Program-made: the position numbers and the translations under genes
The notes under the pieces: generated by a model
Databases searched by the model: none
Told to the model about the DNA's origin: nothing
Seen by the model: only the letters and a program-made list of their open reading frames with translations
Source: Acanthamoeba lenticulata
Lineage: Eukaryota > Discosea > Longamoebia > Acanthamoebidae
Length of the DNA: 27,740 nucleotides
Assembly: GCA_002179805.1 (NCBI GenBank)
Contig: NAVB01002139.1
Span: forward strand, 1 to 27,740
Direction: 5' to 3'
Part shown: positions 17,690 to 27,740 of the stretch, piece by piece
Numbering within the stretch: position 1 is the stretch's first letter
Layout of the letters: the number at the start of each line of letters is the position of its first letter

Positions 17690-18289
17690 ATGCGACGAAA
17701 GCAAGAGATGGGGGTGGGGGCAACCCTATGGGCCCCGATCTACTACATTCTCGTGCATTGTAAGTGGCCTGTGATTTTCTTCTCCACTTTGGCGTTCTTC
17801 TATTTCCGTGATGTGCCCACAACCGTATTCTTCGTGGGCGCTTTCGCTGCCAGCTTCGTAGGTAAATAGCTCATTCCGCTCTTCCATTCTGCTATGGGAG
17901 GTCGAATCTCACTCGTGTACGTTGCAGCCAAAGGATGCAAGAAATTGATTCAACAACCGCGGCCTTCCAATCTCAAGAAGCGCGATGAGGGAATGCCCTC
18001 CCGGCACGCGGCCACGCTTTACTACTTTGCCTCATACTTGACTGTGTGCCTTCTGTCGTCACCTTCGTTCCTCTTCAGCGATACTTGCTTGCTAGTGGGA
18101 TTTCTTCACCTCCTCGCATTCGGCATGGTGGCAGTGCGCTACACGGAGCAATACCACTCGATCCCTCAACTGATTGCAGGGGCCATTCTTGGCAGCCTCT
18201 TTGGCCCGGCCTGGTACTACTTTGCCATGAGCTATATCAATCCATTCCTTCAGGATCAGTTGCGCCCCTTCCTCATTTTCATCCAATGA
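17690..18289 (+). CDS. PAP2-family phosphatase, dolichyl-diphosphatase-like
   Basis: Small membrane phosphatase of the PAP2 superfamily; exons 17690-17861 and 17928-18289, 177 residues. The three signature blocks are present: KKLIQQPRP (K-x6-RP, block 1), GMPSRH (block 2, catalytic His) and RYTEQYHSIPQ (block 3, R-x5-H with the nucleophile His). Gln in place of Asp after block 3 is also seen in dolichyldiphosphatase (DOLPP1), which recycles dolichyl diphosphate in the ER during N-glycosylation. Hydrophobic segments: YYILVHCKWPVIFFSTLAFF and TTVFFVGAFAASFVG from exon 1, then YYFASYLTVCLLSS, LLVGFLHLLAFGMV and LIAGAILGSLFGPAWYY. The first exon is only 59 codons long and easily missed. It is shorter than DOLPP1 (about 238 residues), lacking N- and C-terminal extensions; another lipid phosphatase role is possible. 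Confidence 0.82.
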
Positions 18290-18467
18290 AAACATTACGA
18301 TCTGGCGCCTTCACTCCAATGCATCTTGCTTTCTTCTCACCAAGTGCATTCGTTAACTCGTAGTTAGAGGCCTCCGTGCGCAAGAAGCGGTGGCCACTTC
18401 TCGAATGGTTGGTCTTTCCTGATTTGGTCAACTGCCCCTTGCATGGACAAGCGCACGCGGGCGGGAG

Positions 18468-18653
18468 GTGAAGGAAACGTGCTTCAGTCGCTTGTGGCGG
18501 TTGAGCGTCGGGAAGTTTGCTCTTTCGGCGCGAGGTTCAAGCCCTGCACCTGAGCAGAACGCACACCCGAGTTTCCTGATCGAGAGAGAGGAGAGGAAGG
18601 AAGAGAGGCAAGAGGAGGGCAGCCGAAGAGGGGGAGAGATGGTAAGCAGTTAA
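18468..18653 (+). CDS. Possible upstream ORF (61 codons)
   Basis: ATG at 18468 to TAA at 18653, ending 9 nt before the ADF-H gene start. The translation is Glu/Arg-rich at its C-terminus because of the purine tract and matches no family I know. If the transcript starts upstream of it, it could act as a translation-regulating uORF; it may equally be chance. Confidence 0.2.
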   Translation: MKETCFSRLWRLSVGKFALSARGSSPAPEQNAHPSFLIEREERKEERQEEGSRRGGEMVSS

Positions 18654-18658
18654 CTGCT
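18645..18658. repeat. 14-bp perfect palindrome adjacent to a start codon
   Basis: AGCAGTTAACTGCT is self-complementary and ends 4 nt before the ATG at 18663. Its halves are head-to-head AACTG, the core of Myb recognition elements (YAACTG). A protein-binding role is inferred. Confidence 0.5.
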
Positions 18659-18662
18659 GGAC

Positions 18663-21600
18663 ATGTCACGCGACATCGATTGGTCAGACAAAGACCTGCT
18701 GCCGGCCATTGCCGAAGTCAGGGACTTTGACAAACCTACAGACTGGTACGCCTCTACAACTTAGGCATCATCTCGATCGATTATCAATCTCCAATTCCCC
18801 ATTCATTGTCGCATTTGCTCACCTCGACGGCGTGAATTGGTTACAACGTATCACGCAGGTGTCTGTTCTACTACAAGGAAAGAGGGAAACGAACATGTGC
18901 GGTCACGGTGAAGGGGAAGGGGGAAGGGGGCCTGGACGAGATGATCAAGTATTTGAGCGATGGAGAGATCCTCTTTGGCCTGCTCTCTCTCCCAGTCAAC
19001 GACACCCAGAAGCTGACCTTTTTGATATGGATCGGGGACGGCACGCCGTTCTCGTTGCGCGCGGGAATCATCTACCATCAGGCTTCTATCTCCCAGTTCT
19101 TCCAGGTCCGCCCCCGCCTCCGCTCCCTAGCTCATGTCCTTCCTCTTCTTCTTCTTTGACCTCATGTGCAACTCTATCGCGACTTTCCTGCTGCCACGCA
19201 CGCGCAGCCCTACGCGCTTCAGCTGCAAGCGTCGCGCGCGGAGGAGCTGGAGTGGAACATTTATGGTCGGCTCGAGGGTTCAGCCGCGCGGCACTCGTCT
19301 CACTCGTACGATCCCTCTGGCTTGAGCCAGTCCTTAGGCTCGGCATGTGCGAAGAAATCATATTTGTGATAAACAACAGGTTGCGTCGCAAGAACTTCAC
19401 GGAGAAGCGAGCCTCGCGCACCCTCTACGCAAAGAGCGCCCGCGGGTTTTGGTCGGTCCACGACGAGGACACGGGCCTCTCGAGGCGATGGCTGCGGAAG
19501 GGCAGCGAAAGCAATGGATTCTCGAACGGTGTGGGAGATGGAAGTGAAGACGAAGGAGGCGGGAGCGACGTGCACATTGCGCGGGGCGCGATGACCTCCC
19601 GGCCGTGGAACCGAGATGTCGTCCTCTCGGGGAGCCACAGGGAGAAGGCCAAGGCCAAGGCCCTGCTCATGGCCGCCATGGGGCTCGACGCTGTTCACCT
19701 CCCGCAGGAGCGGCGCGAGCAGATGCAGCTCTCTCTGGATACGACTGCCGGCGCTGGCGCTGGTACTGGCGAGCGACCTCGGCCCTTTGCGCTGCACACC
19801 TCGCTCCCGGTGGTCACGCTGCAGCAGCGCGACACGCTCGTCAGGCAGCCCGCCACAACAAGCGAGCAGCAGCCGCAGAGCGAACCCGACTCGCGTTCCA
19901 CGAATTCCTCGCCGTCGACGGACGCGGTGACGGCACTCGCCATCGAGGCGCGACACAGCAACGGCGATCATCAGACCAGCAACCACATCAACAACGCTAC
20001 GAACGGCTCAGCAGCGGAGCAGCAGAGCGACAAGCGCAGGGCAGAGGCGCAGGACCAGACACCATCATCAACTACTGTCAACGTCATCTCATCACCAACC
20101 GCCAAGGAGAAGGAAAAGGAGAAGAAAAAGAAGAAAAAGAAGAAAACAACAGCGGCCTTGGCCGACGCCAACGGCCACGGCAACCAGAGCAAGGAGGCTG
20201 GGCCCGCCGACAGCGCCACTGGCGAGACGCAGCCGAGCCGCCGCGGGCCGGCCCCAGAGGAGCGGCCGTCGTCGCCCAAGGTGAACGACTCCACCACGCC
20301 GTCGCTGAGCGACCTCGAGCGAGCGCTGTTGCACAAGAAGGCCTTGAGCGTGTCGGGTTCGGACTCGGGAGCGTCGTCTCCGATCTCCTCGCCCAAGTCC
20401 AAGACGCCCACCAAGAGGACCTTGCGAAGATGGAGCCAGTCCGAGCCGGACGACCTGAAGAAGGTGGTGTCGCCCATCCCGAAGCTGATCAAGGAGAAGC
20501 GGCGGGCCGAGGCGCGTACCGAAAGCTCGTCTCCCTCCCGGGACCGAAGCAAGAACGAGGGCGACAAGAAGAAGAAGAGGAAGGACAAAGATAAAGAGAA
20601 GGACAAGGGCAAAGACAAGGACAAGGGCACCAAGGACAAGAGCCAGAGCCGCAGAGATGACGTGGAAAAGCGGAGCCATGAAAAGGACGAGGAGAGCCGG
20701 AAGGAGAAGGAGGAGCGCAGGAAGAAGCGGAAAGAGCGGAAAGACAGCAGCGGCGACACCGCTTCGGGCGGGAGCAAGCGCAGCAAGGACAAGTCTTCGC
20801 GCTCGTCGAAGCGAAAGCTCGTGGCGTCGAGCCGGGCCCTCGACGAGCTGGCCAGCCTTCCACCCTCCTCGCCGTCCAGGAGGGAGCGATCATCGACGCT
20901 CTACCACCGCGACGCGGCCGACGGTGTCCGCCACAGCTCGCCCACAACGACCTCGACGTCGACGTCGACGTCGTCCTCGAAGCGGGAGAAGCGCGAGGCG
21001 CCGAAGCGGAGCAGCAGCAAGAGCGGCAAGGAGCTGGCGCGAAGGCACACGGACGACTTTGAGCGCGGCGAGCGCAACAAGCTCAAGAAGGGGAGGGACT
21101 CGAGCCGCTCGCCCCGCCGCGAGCGCTCCGGAACGGGAGGCAGCACCAGCAGCGGCAGCGTCGTGCGCGACGACAAGTCCGTGACCGCCGCGGTAAAGAG
21201 GGAATCTTCGAAGCGAGATCGGGCCGCGAGCGTCGACCACGCCCTCGCCATGACCGTCAGCAAACCGCGCAAGGAGGGCAAGGAAGCCAAGAAGAGCAAG
21301 AAGGACAAAAAGGAGAAAGAGAAGGACAAGGACAACAAGGACGGCACAAAGGGGAAGAAGGCGAGGGACAAGGATAAGGACAAGGACGAGAACAACAACA
21401 ACAACAGCAGCAAGGATGAGCTGCGGGACAAGGAGAAGAAGAAAAAGAAGAAGAAAGACAAGGGCGAGACGTCGTCCAAGTCCCTCAAGAAGCGGCGCAA
21501 CAAGACCTTGCCCGGCCCGCTGGTGCTGTCGATCCACAACAGCGACATCATCGGCGGAAGCGGCAGCGGTCGCGAGGACAACGTCAGTCACTTGTCGAGC

Positions 21601-24600
21601 TCTATCGCCCCGCTGAGCGAGAAGGAGAAGAGCCGGAGCGACTCCTTTACCGACCTCCTCGCCCGTACCAACAGCGAATACCACAACAACAATGGCGACG
21701 CGTCCACTTCGCTCAGACACCATCACGCCAGCAGGAGGACGCGCCCCGTCCGCACCAAGTCGGCCTCCTCGGCCAGCGGCGACAGATCGCAGCCTGTCGA
21801 GCGCAAGACCCGCTTCGAGCGTGCTGCGTCGCACGCTACCGAGGCGCCGCGCCAGCTGCTCCGGCTCGACATCCCCGCGACGTCGGCCCCCGCCACGCCC
21901 ACGGCCTCGGCCACGGCGTCGCTGTCGCCGCGCTCGTCCAAGACTCCGCCAACCTCGGCCCGGGCAGAGATCACGACTCCGTCGGCGCGTACGCCCATGT
22001 TACAGATGAGCATCCCGTTCGCAAACTCGGCGCGCCCGGCCTCTCCGCCGACCGTGGCCACGTCGTCGCCGACGTCCTCGGCGCCCACGACATCAGCGGC
22101 GCCACCAACGGTCACGCCGACGCCAGCGCCATCGCCAGCAGCCAATGGCACGGGAGGCGCCAAGCCGCCGGCCAGCGAGGCGCCCCCCGCGCTGGCGATC
22201 CCAACACAACAGCAGAGGAACGGGCAGATGCTGGAAATGCCGCACCCGGACGTGCTCCTGATCAGCTCTCGCCCGTCGTCACCCCACGAGCGCAAGTTCA
22301 GCCTTCCGCTCTCCATGCAGCTCTCCAACGACCCCAACCAGGTGCGCTCCATTTATTTCCCCTTTTTTAAAATCATTTATAAATTGAAACTGAGGGTTGG
22401 GAACAATGCAGCATGTCGTGATGCCCAACTCGGCGCGCGGAACCTCGGCCGAGGGCCGACGAGGTACGTCCGACAGACCCAACGTGATGAGCGTGCCTCC
22501 TTCGATTTGCTGACCCTGTGGAACGAACACAGTGGGGATCCACGCCACGCCAACCATCATTCGGAGCAACACACAACTCGGAGCCCAAGGGTACGGTCCA
22601 CTTCACCATCAACACCAATTCACTGGCTGCTGACATTATTGGTTACCCAAGCCCGTCGAACAAGCAGAGCCCCGATGTGTCTCCGGCTTCGGGTGGCTCG
22701 CGTCGTGGCCGACCCCTCGACGCCATTCGCGTACGTGAATTTATTGGAATTTATCTCCATTTATTTCCATTTTTAAAATCTTTTTCTCTCGCAATGGCAG
22801 ACATCGGACGACCAGGCCGCCATGCGGGAGCAGACACGAGCGGCGTTTGCGGCGATGGCCAACGACGACAACGCCGTGCTGCTGAGCATCCTGCGCAAGG
22901 GCGAGCAAGAGGACGAACACGAGCGCGAGCGCGAGAAGTCATCAGGCGGGGCGATGGGCCTGCTGCGACGCAACTCCAAGCGCCGGCCCAAATCCGACCG
23001 CGAGGCCGCCGTTGAGGTCCACCCGCCGCCGCGCAAGTCGGCCGACGACTCGGCCGAGCCCGTAGCCCAGTCCAGCGGCGCCAAGGCGGCAAGCCTCGTC
23101 CGCAAGCTGTTCCAGACTTCCTCGTCCTCGTCCTCTCAGCCTTCGTCGTCGACGGCCGCCGCTCATAGCCAAGCCCCGAGCGGCCACGAGTCGGCCACAG
23201 CGATGGACCACCGGCCAAAGGACAACACCAACGGTGGCGCGTTCCCCAAGGTCAGCTCGGACAGCATGATCGTGCAGGCCAACCAGCACCAGCACCGCGA
23301 GCAGAACGCGCTGCAGCTGTCGGCCTCGCCGGCGTCGTTGCAGCAGCAACAGCACCAGCGGTCCAACCCGACCGTGCCGCTGTTCAGCTCGCCGCTGTCG
23401 ATCTCGTCCAAGCAGCTGCCGGTGCGCAGCAACAAGGCGCGCAAGGGCAAGCCCAGCGCTGCCGAACCGCAGACCGCCCGGGCCGTGCCGGACCGCAAGA
23501 TGTCGGTGCCCACCAACGAGCCGCCGCGGCTGCGCCACGGCGAGGAGGACGACAACGAGACCGCGGCGGCGGCCGACGGGTTGGACAACCTGCGGCGCAT
23601 CCGGTCGGATTCGTCGTTCTTTGCCGCGCGCGAAGACGACATGCGCCTGTTTGCCGAGCTCAAGTTCCACAAGATGCAGAAGATCGAGACCGCCAAGGCC
23701 TCGTACCTGCTCCACGGCAAGGCCACCGCTCTGTGGAGCAACTCTGGGGACGACAACGACAGTGATGACGTCAGCAGCGCCGACGGAGCGCAGCAGATCT
23801 CAGCAACGTCGTCAACGTCGACAACGGCCAGCGCTGCGACGGCCAGCGCCGGAAAGAAAAAATCTGACCGGACGTCGTCGGCCAAGAGCCCCAAGTCTGA
23901 CGGCGGGTTCGCGCGCGCGGCGCTCAAGCTGGACCTCAAGGCCCTGCAGCGGATCGTGTTTGACACAGACAGCTCGGACGATGGCATCAGCGGCGGTGGC
24001 GGCGGCGGTCGCGAGAGCCAGAACGACGGCTCGAGCCGGAGCGAGAGCGAGAACGAGCGCGCCCAAACCCGCCGGATTCGCCGGAAGAAGCGGCGAAAGG
24101 CCAACGGTCTCTACGGCGACCACGACGACAAGCCCGGCGTCGGTGGCGGGGGCGGCGCGATGATCCGCACGCGCAAGCGCTCGGCCACGCTGCCAGATAT
24201 CTCGTCGCAGTCGCTCGTGGAGACCGTCTCGTCGGTGCTGATCATCCGGGACGTCGAGGAGGACGACCGCCACCGCGGCCGACACAACACCATGACGCCC
24301 TCGCCCCGCTCGCAGCTCATCATCGACCTGGCCAAGACCAAGCAGAGCCGGCGCCGCCGCAAGAAGCGCTCGCGCCACAGCGCCAGCCGCAGCGGCGGAA
24401 GCAGCGGCAGCAAGTCTCAGAGCCCTCACCAGGCCCAGCGTGAGCGGAGCAAGCGCGACGCGGCCGGACTCGGACTTGGCGACGAGAACCCCGCGGCCAA
24501 GGGCGCCGCGGGGACGGACTCGCGCCAGAGCAAGCGCATGTCTCTCAAGGCCGCCGCTGGGGCGCTCGAGCTGGGCCTCATGATCGGCCGCGGTTCGCTC

Positions 24601-27600
24601 GCCGGCCCGGCCGCAGCGCAGGCCGCCGCAGCAGCAGCGGCGGCAACGCCCGGTGAAGCCATGTTGTCGAGCCGGAGCAGCTCGTTCTCATCGACGCTCA
24701 CGACATCGGAGAGCAACTTGTCGGCGCCGGCCAGCGGCAACAACACGCTCAACCGCGCGCGGGCGCGGGCCTACACGTCGGTCGACGTTTCGTTCCCGAC
24801 GTCCACGTCCGAGGGCAACATCGACGCCGAGATCAAGAAGGCGAGCCTCACCGGGCGGGCCGTGAGCGACACCTCGCTCGACGACAAGCGAGCTCTCGCC
24901 CCGCGCGGACGCGGTTCGGCTGGGGCATCATCGTCGGGCAGCAGGGCGGCCGTGCCCACGTCACCCTCTTGGTCGGGCGACAGCAGCAAGCCCCTCACGT
25001 CGCCGCGGTCCCGGGTGGCCTCGGTCTTCTCGGTGTCGACGTCGACGCGCTCCATCCTGCGCAAGCTCGCCCGCGGGCGTCACGATGCCGCCGGACGGCG
25101 CAGCAGCCTAGGCGCCCAGGACAGCGGCGGCAGCAGCGGCGGCCGATCGCGGCGTAACAGCGCGACATCGGCAGCCGACGGCTACGATGACGAGGACGCC
25201 GACGTTGACGACGAGGATATGGAGGCCGATGGCAGCGAGCTCGTCGTTGACGACTCAGAGGATGATCCCGACACGCCTGGGCGGTCGATGGACTTTCTCG
25301 AGTTCCTGCGCTCGACCCCACCAGGCATGTCGCGCAACGAGCAGCGGATGTTGGCCAAGCAGCGCGAGAAGCAGCTCAAAAAGCAGGAGAAGAAGCGGCT
25401 TCGCGAGGACCGCAAGCTCGACAAGCTCATCAGCGCCCGCCAGAAGGGCAAGAAGCACAGCTTCCTTCCCTTCTCCCTCAAGAAGGTCGACTCCCAGGTA
25501 CGCTGACCTGGCTATCATGCTGACGTGGCTTTGCCTTTGACGCTGACGACGTCGTGCTGACGTGGCATGGACTGCTGCAGCCACACTTCTCGCCGGGGGA
25601 CAAGCGGGTCGGGGCCCTGTGGGACCCGCGAGAGCAGGCCAAGCAGCGGCGCAAGGAGGGCAAGGTCTTCAGCAAGAGTCGCGGCGGCATCGGCGACAAG
25701 GCCGACCGCGGCGGCCTGCGGACCAGCGCAAGCGACCTCAGGAAGCGGGAGAGCTCGGACAAGCTCACCGTGTCATCGGATCATGTTCCTTACTCTCATC
25801 ACCACATGCATCATCACCACTGGGAGCGCGGCGAGGACGGCAACATGTACATAGTCGATCCGTCCGGGTCCGGGTCGGGCAAGATCCTGCTAGGGTCGGG
25901 CGTTTCTGTCGACAGCGACAGCGACGCGGCCAATGGCGGTAAGTTCATCCCGCGGCTCAACTTCAAGCCACGGCCCCGGAGCTACACCTACGCCCAGGAG
26001 AACTCGCGCGTCTCCGGGCCCCTGCCCTCGCCCCTCAACAACCTGCGGCGCATCGGTGCGTGCATGCGAGTGCGCGCGTGTGTGAGCGTGTGTGCGGCCG
26101 ACACTGACACACGCGTGTGTGCGGTGACACAGGATCCACGCCGCACGCGGGTGAGGAGGACGGATCAGTGGCGGCAGCGGCAGCGGCGGCGAGCACGTCG
26201 ACGTCCAACAGCCAATCGACGTCGCCCCGCATGAGCGACCTCGAGTCGCCAAGCCACTACGGCCGGCGGGTCGTGCGCAACACGTCCCTCGGCAGCGGCG
26301 GCGGCTTCGACGACAGCGACGGCTCTGGCGGCGACTGCGGCGGCCTTGACGGCGAACTCGGCGGTGGCGGCGGGAGCAGCCGGGGCTCATCACTGGTCTC
26401 GGGCTCGCCCGGCACGCGGTCCACGCCCCGCTCGCACAAGCAGCGCGTGTTTGAGGAGCTCCGACGTGAGAAGGAGCGCCTGGCCCGCTTGCTCATGGCC
26501 GAGCTCGAGCGCATGGACGACCACAAGGAGGAGCGCCCCACACGCGTACGTGTGCCGCCTCACTGGACACCCCAACGGACTTGCGGCTCACCTTTTGTAA
26601 ACACGAACACACACACACACACAGCGGCAGATACGGCAGGCCGAGAGTCTGGAGGGCGCCTTTATCAACTTTGACGAGCTCGAGTTTGAGTGCCCCGAGA
26701 CGGCCCCTGATGGCCTCATGGACGACGACTCCCGCATGGTGCGTGTCAAGTGCCTTGTTGGTAATCGATGATGATGATGATTATGAGATTGACCTCAACC
26801 TCCGGATGCAATGGACACAGCTGTTCAAGGGGCGGTATCGCGGGATGACGGTGCGCATCGAGCAGATCGAGGTGCCCGCGGCCGAGCCCGCCCGCACGCT
26901 CTTCAACCGCGAGCTCAGCGCCATGCGGTATGCGCCCTTTTCCCATCCTCTTGCGGTCCTCCTTGAGGTGTTGAGACGTCTGACCGACGGTCGAACTCTC
27001 TGCAGGGAGCTGCGACACCCGAACGTGGCGGAGGTGCTTGGAGCGGCGCTCAAGGACGAGCGGGAGGGCTACCTCGTGACCGAGTACCTCCACGAGGTCA
27101 CCCTCCACGAGCTCCTCGAGAACGACTCCAAGAAGCTCAGGTTCGGTTCTTTTTCATTTTTTTTTTAAATTCTTTATATGATCTTATTCTTTTTTTCTTT
27201 GAATATTCGACAGTTGGGGTCTGCGCTTGAAGATGGCGAAGGACATCGCGAAGGCGCTGGTCCACCTTCACAGCAAGAAGATCGTCCACCGGGACATCCG
27301 CTCTCAGAACCTCCGGGTACCTTTTGATCGAACTTTTTGTCGAAATTGTGTTTTTTGTGCTTATCCACCTTTTATTGGTTAAAAAGGTGTCGAGCAACTT
27401 CCGAGTGAAGCTGAGCGACTTTGGGTTCGCGCGGAAGCTGGCCAAGGAGCCGCGGCTGCGGATGAGCATCCACGGGACCGAGGCCTGGGTGGCGCCCGAG
27501 GTCATCATGGGCGAGAGCTCCGACCAGCGGGCCGACATTTTCAGCCTAGGCGTCGTCTTCTGGGAGCTCATGTCCCGGCGCGACGCGCGCACCTTTGAGC

Positions 27601-27675
27601 GCGTCGTGGACGAGGGCTTCTCCCTCGACTTCCAGCACATCATCAAGAGCTTTGTTGCGGAAGACACCCCGCCAG
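18663..27675 (+). CDS. Giant ADF-H / TKL-like kinase protein (3' end outside window)
   Basis: Fourteen exons: 18663-18745, 18859-19105, 19208-19305, 19380-22341, 22412-22483, 22533-22730, 22801-25497, 25581-26055, 26133-26545, 26625-26738, 26821-26927, 27006-27140, 27214-27316, 27387-27675; at least 2664 residues, frame continuous. Residues about 5-130 form an ADF-homology domain of the coactosin/drebrin type (LFGLLSLPVNDTQKLTFLIW, AGIIYHQASISQFF). Residues 145-2400 are low complexity: KDKEKDKGK repeats, Ser/Thr/Pro, poly-Ala, a His cluster. The kinase domain (from about 2427) has FNRELSAM (alpha-C Glu), RELRHPNVAEVLGA, VTEYLHEVTLHELL, VHRDIRSQN (2558-2566), SDFGFAR (2578-2584), WVAPE (2602-2606) and DIFSLGVVFWELM. 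No glycine loop is visible, and the beta-3 position reads TVRIEQI (Arg for Lys). The 22484-22532 intron is the least certain (22464 is another donor). A split into two genes is possible, but introns are short and frames join throughout. Role in actin signalling is inferred. Confidence 0.72.
26056..26132 (+). repeat. GT/CG-rich alternating intron
   Basis: An intron made mostly of TGTG, GCGC and ACAC runs, with partly self-complementary halves (gtgtgtgcgg and later acacacgcg). It resembles the intron at 9731-9835 of a different gene. Confidence 0.55.
26602..26622 (+). repeat. (AC)n microsatellite at an intron 3' end
   Basis: A (AC)n run directly precedes the CAG acceptor at 26622-26624 of the ADF-H/kinase gene, taking the place of a normal pyrimidine tract. 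Confidence 0.8.
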
Positions 27676-27740
27676 GTTCGTCTCTTCCATTTATATTTAT
27701 ATTTGAATTTCTGTTTATTATTTAATTATATATTTTTTAA

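Larger units (their letters stand above)
18290..18662. other. Intergenic region upstream of the ADF-H/kinase gene
   Basis: A 373-bp gap without a clear gene. Its 3' end (about 18585-18640) is a purine-only-like GA tract typical of a 5' leader. It contains a 61-codon open frame (18468-18653) and a 14-bp palindrome just before the next ATG. A GGTTCAAGCC box near 18533 resembles a tRNA T-loop but has no partner structure. Confidence 0.5.

Noticed and set aside
18525..18560. tRNA-like GGTTCAAGCC box
   Set aside because: The flanking bases do not pair into a T stem, and no A box, anticodon arm or acceptor stem could be found nearby.
20890..21834. Long antisense open frame rich in Leu/Val/Arg
   Set aside because: It is the reverse-strand shadow of the Lys/Asp/Ser-rich exon of the ADF-H/kinase gene; it has no domain and its composition follows from the sense codons.
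22464..22532. gtacgt donor at 22464 for the short intron in the ADF-H/kinase gene
   Set aside because: It gives a phase-1 junction that shifts the following exons into a frame ending at a stop before the 22801 exon is read correctly; a phase-0 donor at 22484 keeps the frame.
22731..22800. Gene boundary splitting the ADF-H half from the kinase half
   Set aside because: The 70-nt gap has gtacgt and a cag acceptor, is AT-rich like other introns, and joins both sides in frame; there is no stop codon or poly(A) signal there. cDNA is still needed.
23163..24104. Antisense open frame of about 313 codons
   Set aside because: Mirror of the third-position GC bias in the 2697-nt exon on the plus strand; no family similarity.
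1..27740. Transposons, integrated viral genes, CRISPR arrays, rRNA
   Set aside because: No transposase, integrase, reverse transcriptase, capsid-like frame, terminal repeat or regularly spaced repeat was found; the low-complexity runs are coding.

Overview
The window is nuclear DNA from a gene-dense, intron-rich, GC-rich eukaryote. The best fit is a free-living amoebozoan of the Acanthamoeba type. I infer this from the roughly 60-nt to 120-nt AT-rich introns (about 61 counted by hand), GC-rich exons with long Ser/Lys/Pro/Gln low-complexity runs, intergenic gaps of 70-370 bp, and the mix of gene families (RGS, RhoGEF, ADF-H, TKL kinase, macrodomain). No mobile element, CRISPR array, rRNA or convincing tRNA was seen. 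All exon boundaries were assigned by eye from splice motifs, frame and family similarity.

Layout, left to right. (1) 44-1082, minus: 5' part of a CDK10-like kinase, cut by the left edge. (2) 1205-2187, minus: a UIM plus macrodomain protein. (3) 2404-3954, plus: decapping activator DCP1, divergent from (2) across a 216-bp gap holding an 18-bp perfect palindrome. (4) 4116-5039, minus: a four-EF-hand protein. (5) 5202-8087, minus: COG8 of the COG Golgi tethering complex, 10 exons. (6) 8282-11590, plus: a coiled-coil protein ending in a WH2-like/central/acidic (VCA) Arp2/3-activator signature, with a formin-GBD-like motif near its N-terminus. (7) 11737-15953, minus: ankyrin-RhoGEF(DH)-PH protein. 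(8) 16300-17618, plus: RGS protein with a C-terminal CaaX box. (9) 17690-18289, plus: small PAP2-family dolichyl-diphosphatase-like enzyme. (10) 18663 to beyond the right edge, plus: a protein of at least 2664 residues with an N-terminal ADF-H domain, about 2300 residues of disordered sequence, and a C-terminal TKL-like kinase domain lacking a recognisable glycine loop and the usual beta-3 lysine.

The first 8 kb are housekeeping genes (cell-cycle/transcription kinase, mRNA decapping, Ca2+ sensor, Golgi tether). From 8.2 kb on, four of five genes fit actin and G-protein signalling: a putative nucleation-promoting factor, a RhoGEF, an RGS protein and an actin-binding ADF-H/kinase protein. The two most novel-looking items are the GBD-coiled-coil-VCA protein and the ADF-H-kinase fusion. 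At splice level, two introns appear to be GC-AG with the identical donor gcacgt, and the general donor preference is GTNCGT.
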